Source: Pelobacter sp.
GTDB taxonomy: Bacteria; Desulfobacterota; Desulfuromonadia; Geobacterales; Pseudopelobacteraceae
Direction of reading: 5' to 3'
Length of the DNA: 64,000 nt
Assembly: GCA_030824515.1 (NCBI GenBank)
Contig: JAVBXN010000023.1
Span: forward strand, 1-64,000
The position numbers and the translations under genes were made by a program. Under the pieces are notes generated by a model. The model saw nothing but the letters and a program-made list of their open reading frames with translations, ran no database searches and was not told the origin of the DNA. Below are positions 1 through 6,891 of the stretch, piece after piece; positions within the stretch are counted from its first letter, which is position 1, and each line of letters starts with the position of its first letter.

Positions 1-23
1 AGTTTTTGTGTAAAATCGCATGT

Positions 24-106
24 GTAAGGCCCCCTTTGGATTCCCTAGGAATTGGTTCTCGCAAAGCTGAGCATACCGTAAAACGTATGCCCAAGGGGGG
101 CCTTAC
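24..106. repeat. Imperfect long inverted repeat
   Basis: Positions 24-39 (GTAAGGCCCCCTTTGG) and 91-106 are inverted copies with one mismatch, enclosing about 50 bases. Inside is a smaller CATAC/GTATG hairpin at about 72-89. No transposase or coding frame is visible between the arms, so this is either a folded RNA/DNA element or a degenerate mobile-element end. It lies directly before the attC-like sequence. Confidence 0.5.
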
Positions 107-113
107 ATAGTAT

Positions 114-167
114 CCAGGCGGCGGCACACAGACGCTGACGCGCTGGTGCGCCCCCACCCCGTTAGGT
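114..167 (+). other. attC-like right half before the DUF4145 gene
   Basis: The GGCGGCACAC block at 119-128 is shared with the better attC-like site at 891-955. This stretch ends with GTTAGGT at 161-167, which fits the integron R' consensus GTTRRRY. A matching left box is not clear; the GCCTTAC at 100-106 is one base off RYYYAAC. If real, it is the recombination site of the preceding cassette, and the DUF4145 cassette begins at the TTAGGT. This rests only on short consensus matches and on similarity to the downstream site. Confidence 0.35.
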
Positions 168-189
168 AAATTGAAGGAATGGAGGCAAA

Positions 190-834
190 ATGAAAAGTCA
201 ATACATAGCTCCAGAACTTGGCATTGATGCATTCAACTGCCCGAACTGTCATGTTTATGCCAAGCAGACATGGTACTACATGAGCGCGGCAATACAAAAA
301 GACGGTTACGGACTTCAGTACAGAAACGAGAAATTTTTAATATCTAATTGTGAGAGGTGTGGATTTCCAACGATCTGGTTAGGCAACAAGATAATTTATC
401 CAATGAATTCAACAACAGAACCGCCAAATTCGGATTTACCAGAGGCGATTCAGCATGATTATGAAGAAGCACGTACTATAGCCAATCTCTCGCCTAGAGG
501 TGCTGCGGCACTACTAAGACTGGCTATCCAAAAACTGTGCGCTCATTTAGGACAGCCAGGAAAAAACATTAATGCTGATATCAAAGCGCTGGTGGAGGCA
601 GGACTTCCTCCAAAAGTACAAGAAGCTTTAGACAGCGTGAGGGTTATAGGAAATGACGCTGTACACCCCGGAACAATAGACCTAAAGGACGACAGAGACA
701 CTGCGAACAAGCTCTTCAAGCTTGTAAACTTCATTTGCCAAAAAATGATTACAGAGCCTAAAGAGATTGAAGATATATACGGCAGCCTTCCGGTTGATAA
801 ACTTGAGGCCATAAAACAAAGAGATAATAGATAG
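190..834 (+). CDS. DUF4145 domain protein with N-terminal zinc ribbon
   Basis: A 214-residue soluble protein. C17-P-N-C20 and C54-E-R-C57 form a probable zinc ribbon. The rest (about 85-195) is helical and fits DUF4145, including the family-typical R-x3-GND-x3-HP block near residues 151-160. DUF4145 has been grouped with HEPN-like folds, so a nucleic-acid role is possible but unproven. The ATG follows a GGAGG at 181-185. The gene is visibly more AT-rich than the chromosomal genes to the right and lies between two attC-like sequences, which suggests a captured integron cassette. The specific function is unknown. Confidence 0.8.
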   Translation: MKSQYIAPELGIDAFNCPNCHVYAKQTWYYMSAAIQKDGYGLQYRNEKFLISNCERCGFPTIWLGNKIIYPMNSTTEPPNSDLPEAIQHDYEEARTIANLSPRGAAALLRLAIQKLCAHLGQPGKNINADIKALVEAGLPPKVQEALDSVRVIGNDAVHPGTIDLKDDRDTANKLFKLVNFICQKMITEPKEIEDIYGSLPVDKLEAIKQRDNR

Positions 835-890
835 AGAAACCGTTGCTTCGGCTTATGGAGCACCGTTCAAAAAATGGGGCCGAGCACAGG

Positions 891-955
891 ATCTAACCCT
901 CGGCGGCACACGGTCTTTGCTAACGCTTCGCCGCTGCTCCACGCCACCGTTGGCC
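891..955 (+). other. attC-like integron recombination site
   Basis: The site starts with ATCTAAC (891-897, fits RYYYAAC) and ends with GTTGGCC (949-955, close to GTTRRRY). Inside these, GGCG (902-905) can pair with CGCC (942-945), leaving CCTC/ACC as an unpaired spacer. That is the R-spacer-L layout of attC hairpins. The GGCGGCACAC block is repeated at 119-128. It lies 56 bp after the DUF4145 stop, in the orientation expected for a cassette. The R' box is imperfect and no integrase is in the window. Confidence 0.5.
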
Positions 956-1055
956 GCTACTCAACCCGCATCAAGACCTTGATGATCCAGATAGAAGTGA
1001 TGTTTAGAATCAATAGCCCTTATATGGTGTTAAATACACTAAAATACTTAAAATA

Positions 1056-1180
1056 GACTATATAAGATCTATTATGATGGTTTGTTTGCATTATTTATGG
1101 ACTTTGCATGCCAAACTAAGTAGTGTAGACCATGCATGAGCCATATTAGTCATATTTGACTATATCAGATCATATAGAGG
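1056..1180 (+). promoter_or_regulatory. hipBA promoter/operator region
   Basis: The AT-rich leader holds two near-identical copies of GACTATAT(A/C)AGATC at 1056-1069 and 1158-1171. The second copy overlaps an inverted repeat AGTCA-tatt-TGACT (1148-1161) and a TATAT/ATATA dyad (1161-1176) just before the antitoxin RBS. HipB proteins bind dyads in their own promoters, so these are the likely autoregulatory operators. The exact -35/-10 could not be fixed. Confidence 0.5.
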
Positions 1181-1185
1181 CTATT

Positions 1186-1533
1186 ATGATTGATTACAGA
1201 ACACCAGAAGAATGGGAAGAGGTTTTGGGTCAGCAAATTCGCAACCTCAGAATCCTCCGCAATATGGATCAGCAAGCTCTTTCCGAACAAGCCGGAGTCG
1301 CCCTGAATGTAATAAAGCGAATCGAATCCGGTAAAACGTCCACGACCAAATCCCTGATCAAAATTTTGCGGGTCTTGAACCGGGTGGAATGGCTGGAAAC
1401 ACTTGCGCCAAAAGTCACGGTAAACCCCCTGCACATGACTCCGCAGAAAACCCCTCGACAAAGAGTATTCAAACCGAGAACCCGTAAACCGAAACTCAAG
1501 AACGAACTGCTGTTGCCGGATCATTCTGAATAG
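1186..1533 (+). CDS. hipB: HipB-type XRE antitoxin
   Basis: A 115-residue protein with a helix-turn-helix of the XRE/HipB type at about residues 17-70 (core QQALSEQAGVALNVIKRIES). A basic tail (KPRTRKPKLK) follows, longer than the minimal HTH. It is predicted to bind and neutralise the HipA kinase and repress the operon. The ATG at 1186 is chosen because AGAGG lies six bases upstream; the in-frame TTG at 1156 would place the start inside the operator dyad. The stop is 8 bp before hipA, as in an antitoxin-first TA operon. Confidence 0.85.
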   Translation: MIDYRTPEEWEEVLGQQIRNLRILRNMDQQALSEQAGVALNVIKRIESGKTSTTKSLIKILRVLNRVEWLETLAPKVTVNPLHMTPQKTPRQRVFKPRTRKPKLKNELLLPDHSE

Positions 1534-1541
1534 AGGTAGCC

Positions 1542-2825
1542 ATGGCCGCTTACATACCGATTGATAAAATAGAAGTGGAAGTATGGGGCAATCGGGTAGG
1601 GGCGGTCGTTCTCGACCCGGGCAGCGGTTATTATGTTTTCGCGTACTATCCGCATTTCGTGAAGCTTGGCATCGAACTCGCGCCGATCATGATGCCGCTC
1701 AGTCTTGAGCCCTATGTGTTCCCGTTCCTGCCGGAACTTACCTGTAAACGTCTGCCGGCGTTACTGTCGGATGCGTTGCCGGATGATTTCGGCAACAGTC
1801 TGGTCGATGCCTGGATGGCGCAAAAAGGTGTCAGCAGGGAGTCCATCACGCCCCTTGACCGTCTGGGCTATATGGGCAAAAGAAGCATGGGCGCTCTGGA
1901 ATTCAAACCGTCCAGAACTAAAGTGACTTCCAGCCGCACGGCCATCGATCTGTCTAAACTTGTTGAAGTGGCCCGGCGATCCGTATCCGGTGATTTTCAA
2001 ACTGATGCCATGGCAGAAGCTGCTCTTAAGCAGATCATCCAGGTCGGGACATCAGCTGGAGGCGCTCGCGCCAAGGCGGCAATCGCGTGGAATCCGGAAA
2101 CCAACGAAATACGCGCCGGCCAGTTTGATGTTGCACCGGGCTTTGAGCACTGGCTGCTTAAATTCGATGGTGTGGGCACAGACCTCGCGCTGGGCAGTTC
2201 ACAGGACTATGGCCGGATCGAGATGGCCTATTATCTGATGGCCACAACCGCAGGGATCACCATGTCACCGTGCAGGCTTATTGAGGAGAATGGTCGGGCG
2301 CACTTCATGACCAAACGCTTCGACCGCGACGGCAACAGGAAAATCCACATGTCTACCCTCTGTGCCATGGCCCATCTCGACTTCAAACAGAAGGCCATAC
2401 ATGATTATGCCCAGTATTTTATGGTGATCAGCAAGTTGAATCTTGGATACCCAGCTATGGAGGAGGCATTCCGTCGTATGACGTTCAATGTCATGGCTGC
2501 CAACTGTGACGATCACACCAAAAACCATTCCTTCATTATGGCAGAGTCCGGATCATGGCAACTTGCCCCGGCTTATGACGTGACACATGCCTACAGCCCT
2601 TCAAGCGAGTGGACACATCAGCATCTGATGTCCGTGAACGGTAAATTTGTGGGGATCATCAGAGAGGACTTGCTTGCCGTTGCCAACAGATTTGGTATCG
2701 GAACTGCCAAAAGGGTAATCCGTGAAGTAGGTGAGGCGGTTTCCAACTGGATGGAATTCGCCCGCGAAACAGGTGTCGATCATAACGAAGCGACAAAAAT
2801 CAAGAGCCACCACATCATTTTATAA
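1542..2825 (+). CDS. hipA: HipA-family serine/threonine kinase toxin
   Basis: A 427-residue HipA-type toxin kinase. The N-terminal HipA subdomain covers about 15-120. Then come the glycine-rich GTSAGGARAKA (169-179), the nucleotide-side FMTKRFDRD (255-263), catalytic loop CDDHTKN (322-328) and the metal-binding YDVT (345-348), so the kinase core looks intact. E. coli HipA phosphorylates glutamyl-tRNA synthetase; the target here is unknown. A GAGG at 1532-1535 acts as RBS within the hipB stop region, so the pair is translationally close. No truncation is seen. The gene is a separate transcription unit from the radical SAM pair downstream. Confidence 0.88.
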   Translation: MAAYIPIDKIEVEVWGNRVGAVVLDPGSGYYVFAYYPHFVKLGIELAPIMMPLSLEPYVFPFLPELTCKRLPALLSDALPDDFGNSLVDAWMAQKGVSRESITPLDRLGYMGKRSMGALEFKPSRTKVTSSRTAIDLSKLVEVARRSVSGDFQTDAMAEAALKQIIQVGTSAGGARAKAAIAWNPETNEIRAGQFDVAPGFEHWLLKFDGVGTDLALGSSQDYGRIEMAYYLMATTAGITMSPCRLIEENGRAHFMTKRFDRDGNRKIHMSTLCAMAHLDFKQKAIHDYAQYFMVISKLNLGYPAMEEAFRRMTFNVMAANCDDHTKNHSFIMAESGSWQLAPAYDVTHAYSPSSEWTHQHLMSVNGKFVGIIREDLLAVANRFGIGTAKRVIREVGEAVSNWMEFARETGVDHNEATKIKSHHIIL

Positions 2826-2912
2826 GCCTTAGGTCTCTCTATTCGGCCTGTTATTAAACGGGAGGCGCACATAAACGGGCATGATATATCTACATTTGCC
2901 TTTGACTTTACC

Positions 2913-2956
2913 TGTAACCCCCCCTCTTAAGATAAGAGGGGCTGGGGGAGTTATGA
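2913..2956. repeat. Palindromic CCCCTCTTA/TAAGAGGGG repeat
   Basis: A perfect 9-bp stem (2921-2929 and 2933-2941) closes a 3-base loop and is flanked by C-run and G-run arms (TAACCCC before, CTGGGGGAGTTA after). It has the same design as the element at 5090-5123 in inverse orientation (A-rich, C-run, palindrome, G-run), so the two look like members of one dispersed REP-like family. It may also terminate hipBA transcription. The spurious open frame across 2881-3069 is a by-product of it. Confidence 0.6.
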
Positions 2957-3005
2957 AATGTTACAAAGTAGAAACATTCTGGGCCTTTGCAGTTCCCATA
3001 TTTTT

Positions 3006-3043
3006 TGTGACCACAATTGTATACAATGACACATTCTGTCACA
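3006..3043 (+). promoter_or_regulatory. Palindromic operator/promoter ahead of radical SAM gene
   Basis: ATTGTATACAAT at 3016-3027 is a perfect 12-bp palindrome, nested inside TGTGAC (3006-3011)/GTCACA (3038-3043). TACAAT (3022-3027) could serve as a -10 element about 39 bases before the ATG at 3066; no good -35 is visible. Such a dyad overlapping a -10 suggests repressor control, possibly damage-responsive given the downstream genes, but no known LexA consensus is matched. Confidence 0.4.
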
Positions 3044-3065
3044 TGCCTGTGCTACCCTCTCCGCC

Positions 3066-4352
3066 ATGATCACCCTTCCCCTTGAACAGCGCCTGGAGAT
3101 CCTGGCCGACAGCGCCAAGTATGATGTCTCCTGCTCGTCCAGTGGCAGCAACCGCTCCGGAAAGGCCGGCGCTCTCGGCAATACCACCTCCAGCGGCATC
3201 TGCCACAGCTGGACCGCTGACGGCCGCTGCATCTCGCTGCTGAAGATCCTGCTGACCAACGCCTGCATCTACGACTGTGCCTATTGCCTGAACCGCCGCT
3301 CCAACGATATCTCCCGCGCCGCCATGACCCCGGACGAGATCGTTGACCTGACCATGAACTTCTACCGCCGCAACTACATCGAAGGGCTGTTCCTCAGCAC
3401 CGGCGTGATCCGTTCCGCCGACTACACCATGGAACAGTTGATATACGTGGCAAAGCGGTTGCGGGAGGTGGAGCGCTTCAACGGCTATATCCACCTCAAG
3501 CTGGTGCCGGGCGCAGATCCGCTGCTGATCGCCGAGGCCGGGCGCCATGCCGACCGGGTCAGCATCAATATCGAGCTTCCCAGCCGGCAGAGCCTGGCGC
3601 TGCTGGCGCCGGACAAGCCGCGCGAGTCGGTCATCAACCCGATGCGGCAAGTCAGTGGTCTGATCGTCGAATCGAAGGAAGCCCGCAAACAGTCGCGAAA
3701 TGCACCACATTTCGCGCCTGCCGGCCAGAGCACCCAGCTGATTGTCGGTGCCACGCCGGAGAGCGACCGCGAGATCATCACGCTGACGGAGGGGCTCTAC
3801 AACAAGCTGGAACTGAAACGGGTCTATTACTCGGCTTTTGTGCCGGTTTCAAGTGACAATCGTCTGCCGGCGCTGCCCACGCCGCCGCTTCTGCGCGAAC
3901 ACCGGTTGTACCAGGCCGACTGGCTGCTGCGCTTCTACGGTTTCAGCGCCCATGAACTGCTGGACGAAACGCACCCCAATCTGGACATGCGTTTCGATCC
4001 CAAGAGCGACTGGGCCCTGCGCCACCTGGAGCTGTTTCCGGTGGAGGTCAACCGGGTCGATTACGAGGTGCTGCTGCGGGTGCCGGGGATCGGGGTGCGC
4101 TCGGCTCAGCGCATCGTGCAGGCCCGCCGCGGCACACGACTGGGGGAGGTGGAGTTGAAGAAACTGGGGGTGGTGTTGAAACGTGCCAGATATTTCCTGA
4201 CCGCCGGCGGCCGTTACCTGGGGGGCATCAGGCTGGACGGGCCGCGTTTGATGGAGCGCATGCTGGCGCCGACCCGCCGTCCGGCGCGGCTGGACCAGCT
4301 GGAGCTGTTTGCGGCGATACCGGATGCATCGGCGCTTACGGGGGAACTGTGA
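3066..4352 (+). CDS. Putative DNA modification/repair radical SAM protein
   Basis: A 428-residue member of the radical SAM family that is linked to uracil-DNA-glycosylase-like partners (TIGR03916 type). The [4Fe-4S] motif is C67-IYD-C71-AY-C74; C46 and C55 in GICHSWTADGRC are also conserved in this family. A helix-hairpin-helix (VPGIGVRSAQRIVQA, about 342-356) near the C-terminus points to DNA contact. The reaction is not known. No clear Shine-Dalgarno precedes the ATG, but the N-terminus matches the family start. The stop overlaps the partner's GTG start by four bases, so the two are translationally coupled. Confidence 0.85.
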   Translation: MITLPLEQRLEILADSAKYDVSCSSSGSNRSGKAGALGNTTSSGICHSWTADGRCISLLKILLTNACIYDCAYCLNRRSNDISRAAMTPDEIVDLTMNFYRRNYIEGLFLSTGVIRSADYTMEQLIYVAKRLREVERFNGYIHLKLVPGADPLLIAEAGRHADRVSINIELPSRQSLALLAPDKPRESVINPMRQVSGLIVESKEARKQSRNAPHFAPAGQSTQLIVGATPESDREIITLTEGLYNKLELKRVYYSAFVPVSSDNRLPALPTPPLLREHRLYQADWLLRFYGFSAHELLDETHPNLDMRFDPKSDWALRHLELFPVEVNRVDYEVLLRVPGIGVRSAQRIVQARRGTRLGEVELKKLGVVLKRARYFLTAGGRYLGGIRLDGPRLMERMLAPTRRPARLDQLELFAAIPDASALTGEL

Positions 4353-5113
4353 CGACCTACTGCTACGACGGCAGCTTCGAAGGTTTCCTCTGTGCCGTGG
4401 CCGACTGCCTGGAGGCGGGGGAGGGGCAGCCGGAGTTTACTCGAAATCGCGACCGGCAGGCCGGTGGGCTCTTTTCCGGCGACATGCGCGAGACGGTAAC
4501 GGATCGGGCGAGTGCCGTGGAATTCCGGAAGCGCCTTGTCGAAGCGGTGTCGCAGGAGGCCTTCGCCACGGCGCGCTATGCCTTCCATAGTCGGAAGGCG
4601 GGGATTGAACAGCTGCTGTGGCGTTACCTGGTGATGGGATTGCAAGTGGGAGGGCGCTTGTGTCTGATGCTGGCTGAGGAACCTGTGCATTCGGTCAACC
4701 GCATTGCCCGGCAGGTGGCGCATGAAGCGCATAAATTCAAAGGATTTGTCAGGTTTCAGGAGGTTGAAGCGGGGTTCCTATATGCCCGGATCGAACCGGA
4801 GGCTGACATCCTTCCCTTCATTGCGCCTCACTTTGTCGAACGGGTCGGTGACCGTCCCTGGATGATTCATGATCTTCGACGGTGCCAGGCAGCGGTTTTT
4901 GATCTGAAGTCATGGCGACTGATCAAAGATGTCGAATTGACGAGTGAACCGGGAGTTACAGCTGGCGAACATGATTATGCCGCTCTGTGGCAGCGCTATT
5001 TCCAGCGTCACGCCATCGCAGAACGGCATAATCCCAAACTGCAGCAGAAGCATGTTCCGCTGCGCTATAGAAAACATCTGACGGAGTTTAAATCCCCCCG
5101 CACCCCCCTTTAA
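4349..5113 (+). CDS. TIGR03915/DUF4130 putative DNA metabolism protein
   Basis: A 254-residue partner of the radical SAM protein; the N-terminal YDGSFEGFLCAV is typical of the family. The central part includes HEAHKFKGFVRFQEVE (about 128-143), and the DUF4130 region covers most of the length. Some relatives are fused to a uracil-DNA glycosylase; here no such domain is present. It starts at GTG in a GTGA overlap with the upstream gene. The last residues (KSPRTPL) are encoded by the palindromic repeat at 5090-5123, so the C-terminus has been set by that element. The function in repair is inferred from the pairing only. Confidence 0.8.
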   Translation: MTTYCYDGSFEGFLCAVADCLEAGEGQPEFTRNRDRQAGGLFSGDMRETVTDRASAVEFRKRLVEAVSQEAFATARYAFHSRKAGIEQLLWRYLVMGLQVGGRLCLMLAEEPVHSVNRIARQVAHEAHKFKGFVRFQEVEAGFLYARIEPEADILPFIAPHFVERVGDRPWMIHDLRRCQAAVFDLKSWRLIKDVELTSEPGVTAGEHDYAALWQRYFQRHAIAERHNPKLQQKHVPLRYRKHLTEFKSPRTPL

Positions 5114-5123
5114 CAAAGGGGGG
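5090..5123. terminator. Palindromic repeat between convergent genes; bidirectional terminator
   Basis: CCCCCCTTT (5103-5111) and AAAGGGGGG (5115-5123) form a perfect 9-bp stem with loop AAC, preceded by AAATCCCCCCGCA. It lies between the stop regions of two convergent genes (5113 on + and 5124 on -), where a bidirectional terminator is expected. Its layout matches the element at 2913-2956. Confidence 0.6.
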
Positions 5124-6779
5124 CTATAGACCAGTAATTTCCCGCTCCTTCGGGTATTCCACGATAATCCCGAAGGTCAGTTCCTTCTTCTCTCCCGGTT
5201 GCAGCGCCGCCTTCCAGACGATCGTGCCGTCATCCTTGATCTGTTCCGGTTTGACAGAGGGCTTGTCCAGCGAGACCTTGATTTCCGCGTCGGCGGCCAG
5301 CGGCAGCTGGTCCAGCAGCGTCAGCGTCAGTGCTTCCCTGCGGTAGCTTTCCAGTTGTATGCGATAGCGGTAGGCGACCCGGTTCTTGCCGAACAGGCCG
5401 GCTTCGCGGCGCTGCTTAAGTTCTTCGCGCTTGACCGTCAGCTGGTCGTCGGTCCCGAAAAACAGGTCGAACTTCTCTCCGGCCGCCACCTTCTTCAACT
5501 GTGAACTGCCGGTGTAGCCGTTGCCGACAAAGGTGTTGACCTGCCCCGGCAGAAGCGGCCAGTCGGCCTTGTTGACGATCTCCGATTTTAAGAACACGTG
5601 CGGCGACAGTTTCGGCAGCGCCAGGTATTCGATGCTGACCGGCAGTTGTTCGATGGCGATGATGCTGCCGTGGCGGGCGCCGTCGGCAGGTATGTCGAGC
5701 GGGCGGGGGACATGGAAGGCCACCGAGGAGTGCTCGTCGCTGATCTGCGCGGTTTCAAAGGCGGCCGGCATCGCCTCCGGTGGAGGTTCGGCGCCGGCGC
5801 TGTCCATCTGCATGCGAGCTGCCTTGGATTTGGCGGGAGCGGCGCTGGCGACAAACATCTCCGCCCGCATGACCGGTTGCGGCCTGTAGAATGAAATCTG
5901 CCATGGGCGCAGTTCCGGCGGGGCGCCACCAAGGGACGGGCGGGCGGTGGAGAGGGTCAGATCGACGTTGTCCCATGCCTCCCCGGTCTGCTGGCGCACC
6001 ATTGCCCGGAAGGTCAATTCGGCGGTCTTGGCATCGGCGGCCAGGCGCACATCATAGGCCGGTTCCCAGCCAGCCCCGGGAATGATCGATGCCAGCTCAA
6101 GCGTCAGGTTCCCTTCGCGTGCTACCTCGACCATTACCTCTACACTCTTTGCCTCCCTGCGGCCTGAACCGGTTGCCTGTTCCTTCTGGCGGCGCAGCGC
6201 GTCGATCTTGTCCCGGATGCTCTGCTTTTCGATCTCGATCTCGCGGCCCTGCTCCTCGGCCTTGGTGACTCCGGCGCCGACAAAGCTGGAAGCGTCCAGC
6301 AGTTCCGCCGTGGTGGGGCGGCCGATGGCCAGCTCCTTGGAGATGCGCTCGCCCCAGGCCACCCGGATCGATTCCAGGAAGGACTTCTGCGAGTTGATGC
6401 CGGCCTTCTTCGCATCCAGCATGCCCGAACGCCGCTCCAGCCCGCGAATCTCCTCATCCAGCTCCTTGACCTGCTTCTCGCCGCTCTGCTCCAGGAAAAC
6501 CCTGCTGATTTCCAGCCCGGCTATCGTTGCCAGCGCGGTGCCCTTGCCGCTGACCCGCACTGAATCATCCATGATCAGCGTCGGCAGGTTTTCGAAGGCG
6601 ATCAGGTGGCTGCCCGGTTTCAGGTTGAGTGTGGCGCTACGGGTGGTCAGGGCGCGGTCGGAGTAGACTGTGACCGCGGTGATGCGGGCGGAGGCCGGCA
6701 TCCGCTTCAAATCAGCGGAAACCGCCAGGGAGGGGAGCTGCAGGAGTGTCAGCAGGAATACGAAGCGCAGGATCTTCAT
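5124..6779 (-). CDS. MuiA-family (DUF4139/DUF4140) exported protein
   Basis: A 551-residue protein. It opens with a signal peptide (hydrophobic core about 3-20, cleavage likely near ADLKR). A DUF4140 N-terminal domain follows (about 30-130), then a helical coiled-coil stretch (about 95-205) and the DUF4139 beta-rich C-terminal domain (about 215-545). A relative was named mucoidy inhibitor A in enteric bacteria; the biochemical role is unknown. AAGGAG precedes the ATG. It is followed by a convergent gene and preceded by strong hairpins, so it may be its own unit. Confidence 0.8.
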   Translation of the reverse strand: MKILRFVFLLTLLQLPSLAVSADLKRMPASARITAVTVYSDRALTTRSATLNLKPGSHLIAFENLPTLIMDDSVRVSGKGTALATIAGLEISRVFLEQSGEKQVKELDEEIRGLERRSGMLDAKKAGINSQKSFLESIRVAWGERISKELAIGRPTTAELLDASSFVGAGVTKAEEQGREIEIEKQSIRDKIDALRRQKEQATGSGRREAKSVEVMVEVAREGNLTLELASIIPGAGWEPAYDVRLAADAKTAELTFRAMVRQQTGEAWDNVDLTLSTARPSLGGAPPELRPWQISFYRPQPVMRAEMFVASAAPAKSKAARMQMDSAGAEPPPEAMPAAFETAQISDEHSSVAFHVPRPLDIPADGARHGSIIAIEQLPVSIEYLALPKLSPHVFLKSEIVNKADWPLLPGQVNTFVGNGYTGSSQLKKVAAGEKFDLFFGTDDQLTVKREELKQRREAGLFGKNRVAYRYRIQLESYRREALTLTLLDQLPLAADAEIKVSLDKPSVKPEQIKDDGTIVWKAALQPGEKKELTFGIIVEYPKEREITGL

Positions 6780-6815
6780 GGCGATGCTCCTTTTGAATGC
6801 TCTTTAGTAAGTTAG

Positions 6816-6854
6816 AAGTTATTTTCTGCTATTTTCAGTGGCAGAAAATAACTT
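6816..6854. repeat. 14-bp perfect inverted repeat upstream of muiA-like gene
   Basis: AAGTTATTTTCTGC (6816-6829) and its exact complement (6841-6854) are separated by 11 bases. On the - strand it lies between the RRM gene and the MuiA-like start. The stem is AT-rich with no long T-run, so it may be an operator or mRNA-stabilising hairpin rather than a classical terminator. Confidence 0.55.
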
Positions 6855-6857
6855 TGT

Positions 6858-6891
6858 TAACGCACTTATCCTGTTTATCAGGGTTGCGTTA
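6858..6891 (-). terminator. Stem-loop at the stop codon of the RRM gene
   Basis: TAACGCA (6858-6864) pairs with TGCGTTA (6885-6891), with a nested CCTG/CAGG stem (6870-6882). The hairpin includes the RRM stop codon. No strong U-tract follows, so termination may be weak or the pair of hairpins may protect the 3' end. Confidence 0.4.

Noticed and set aside
874-1056. Small open frame after the DUF4145 gene
   Set aside because: It runs through the attC-like hairpin and an AT-rich leader; no RBS or protein-like features.
2881-3069. Open frame of 62 codons across the palindromic repeat
   Set aside because: Most of it is the CCCCTCTTA/TAAGAGGGG repeat and the operator region, with no RBS or family-like sequence.
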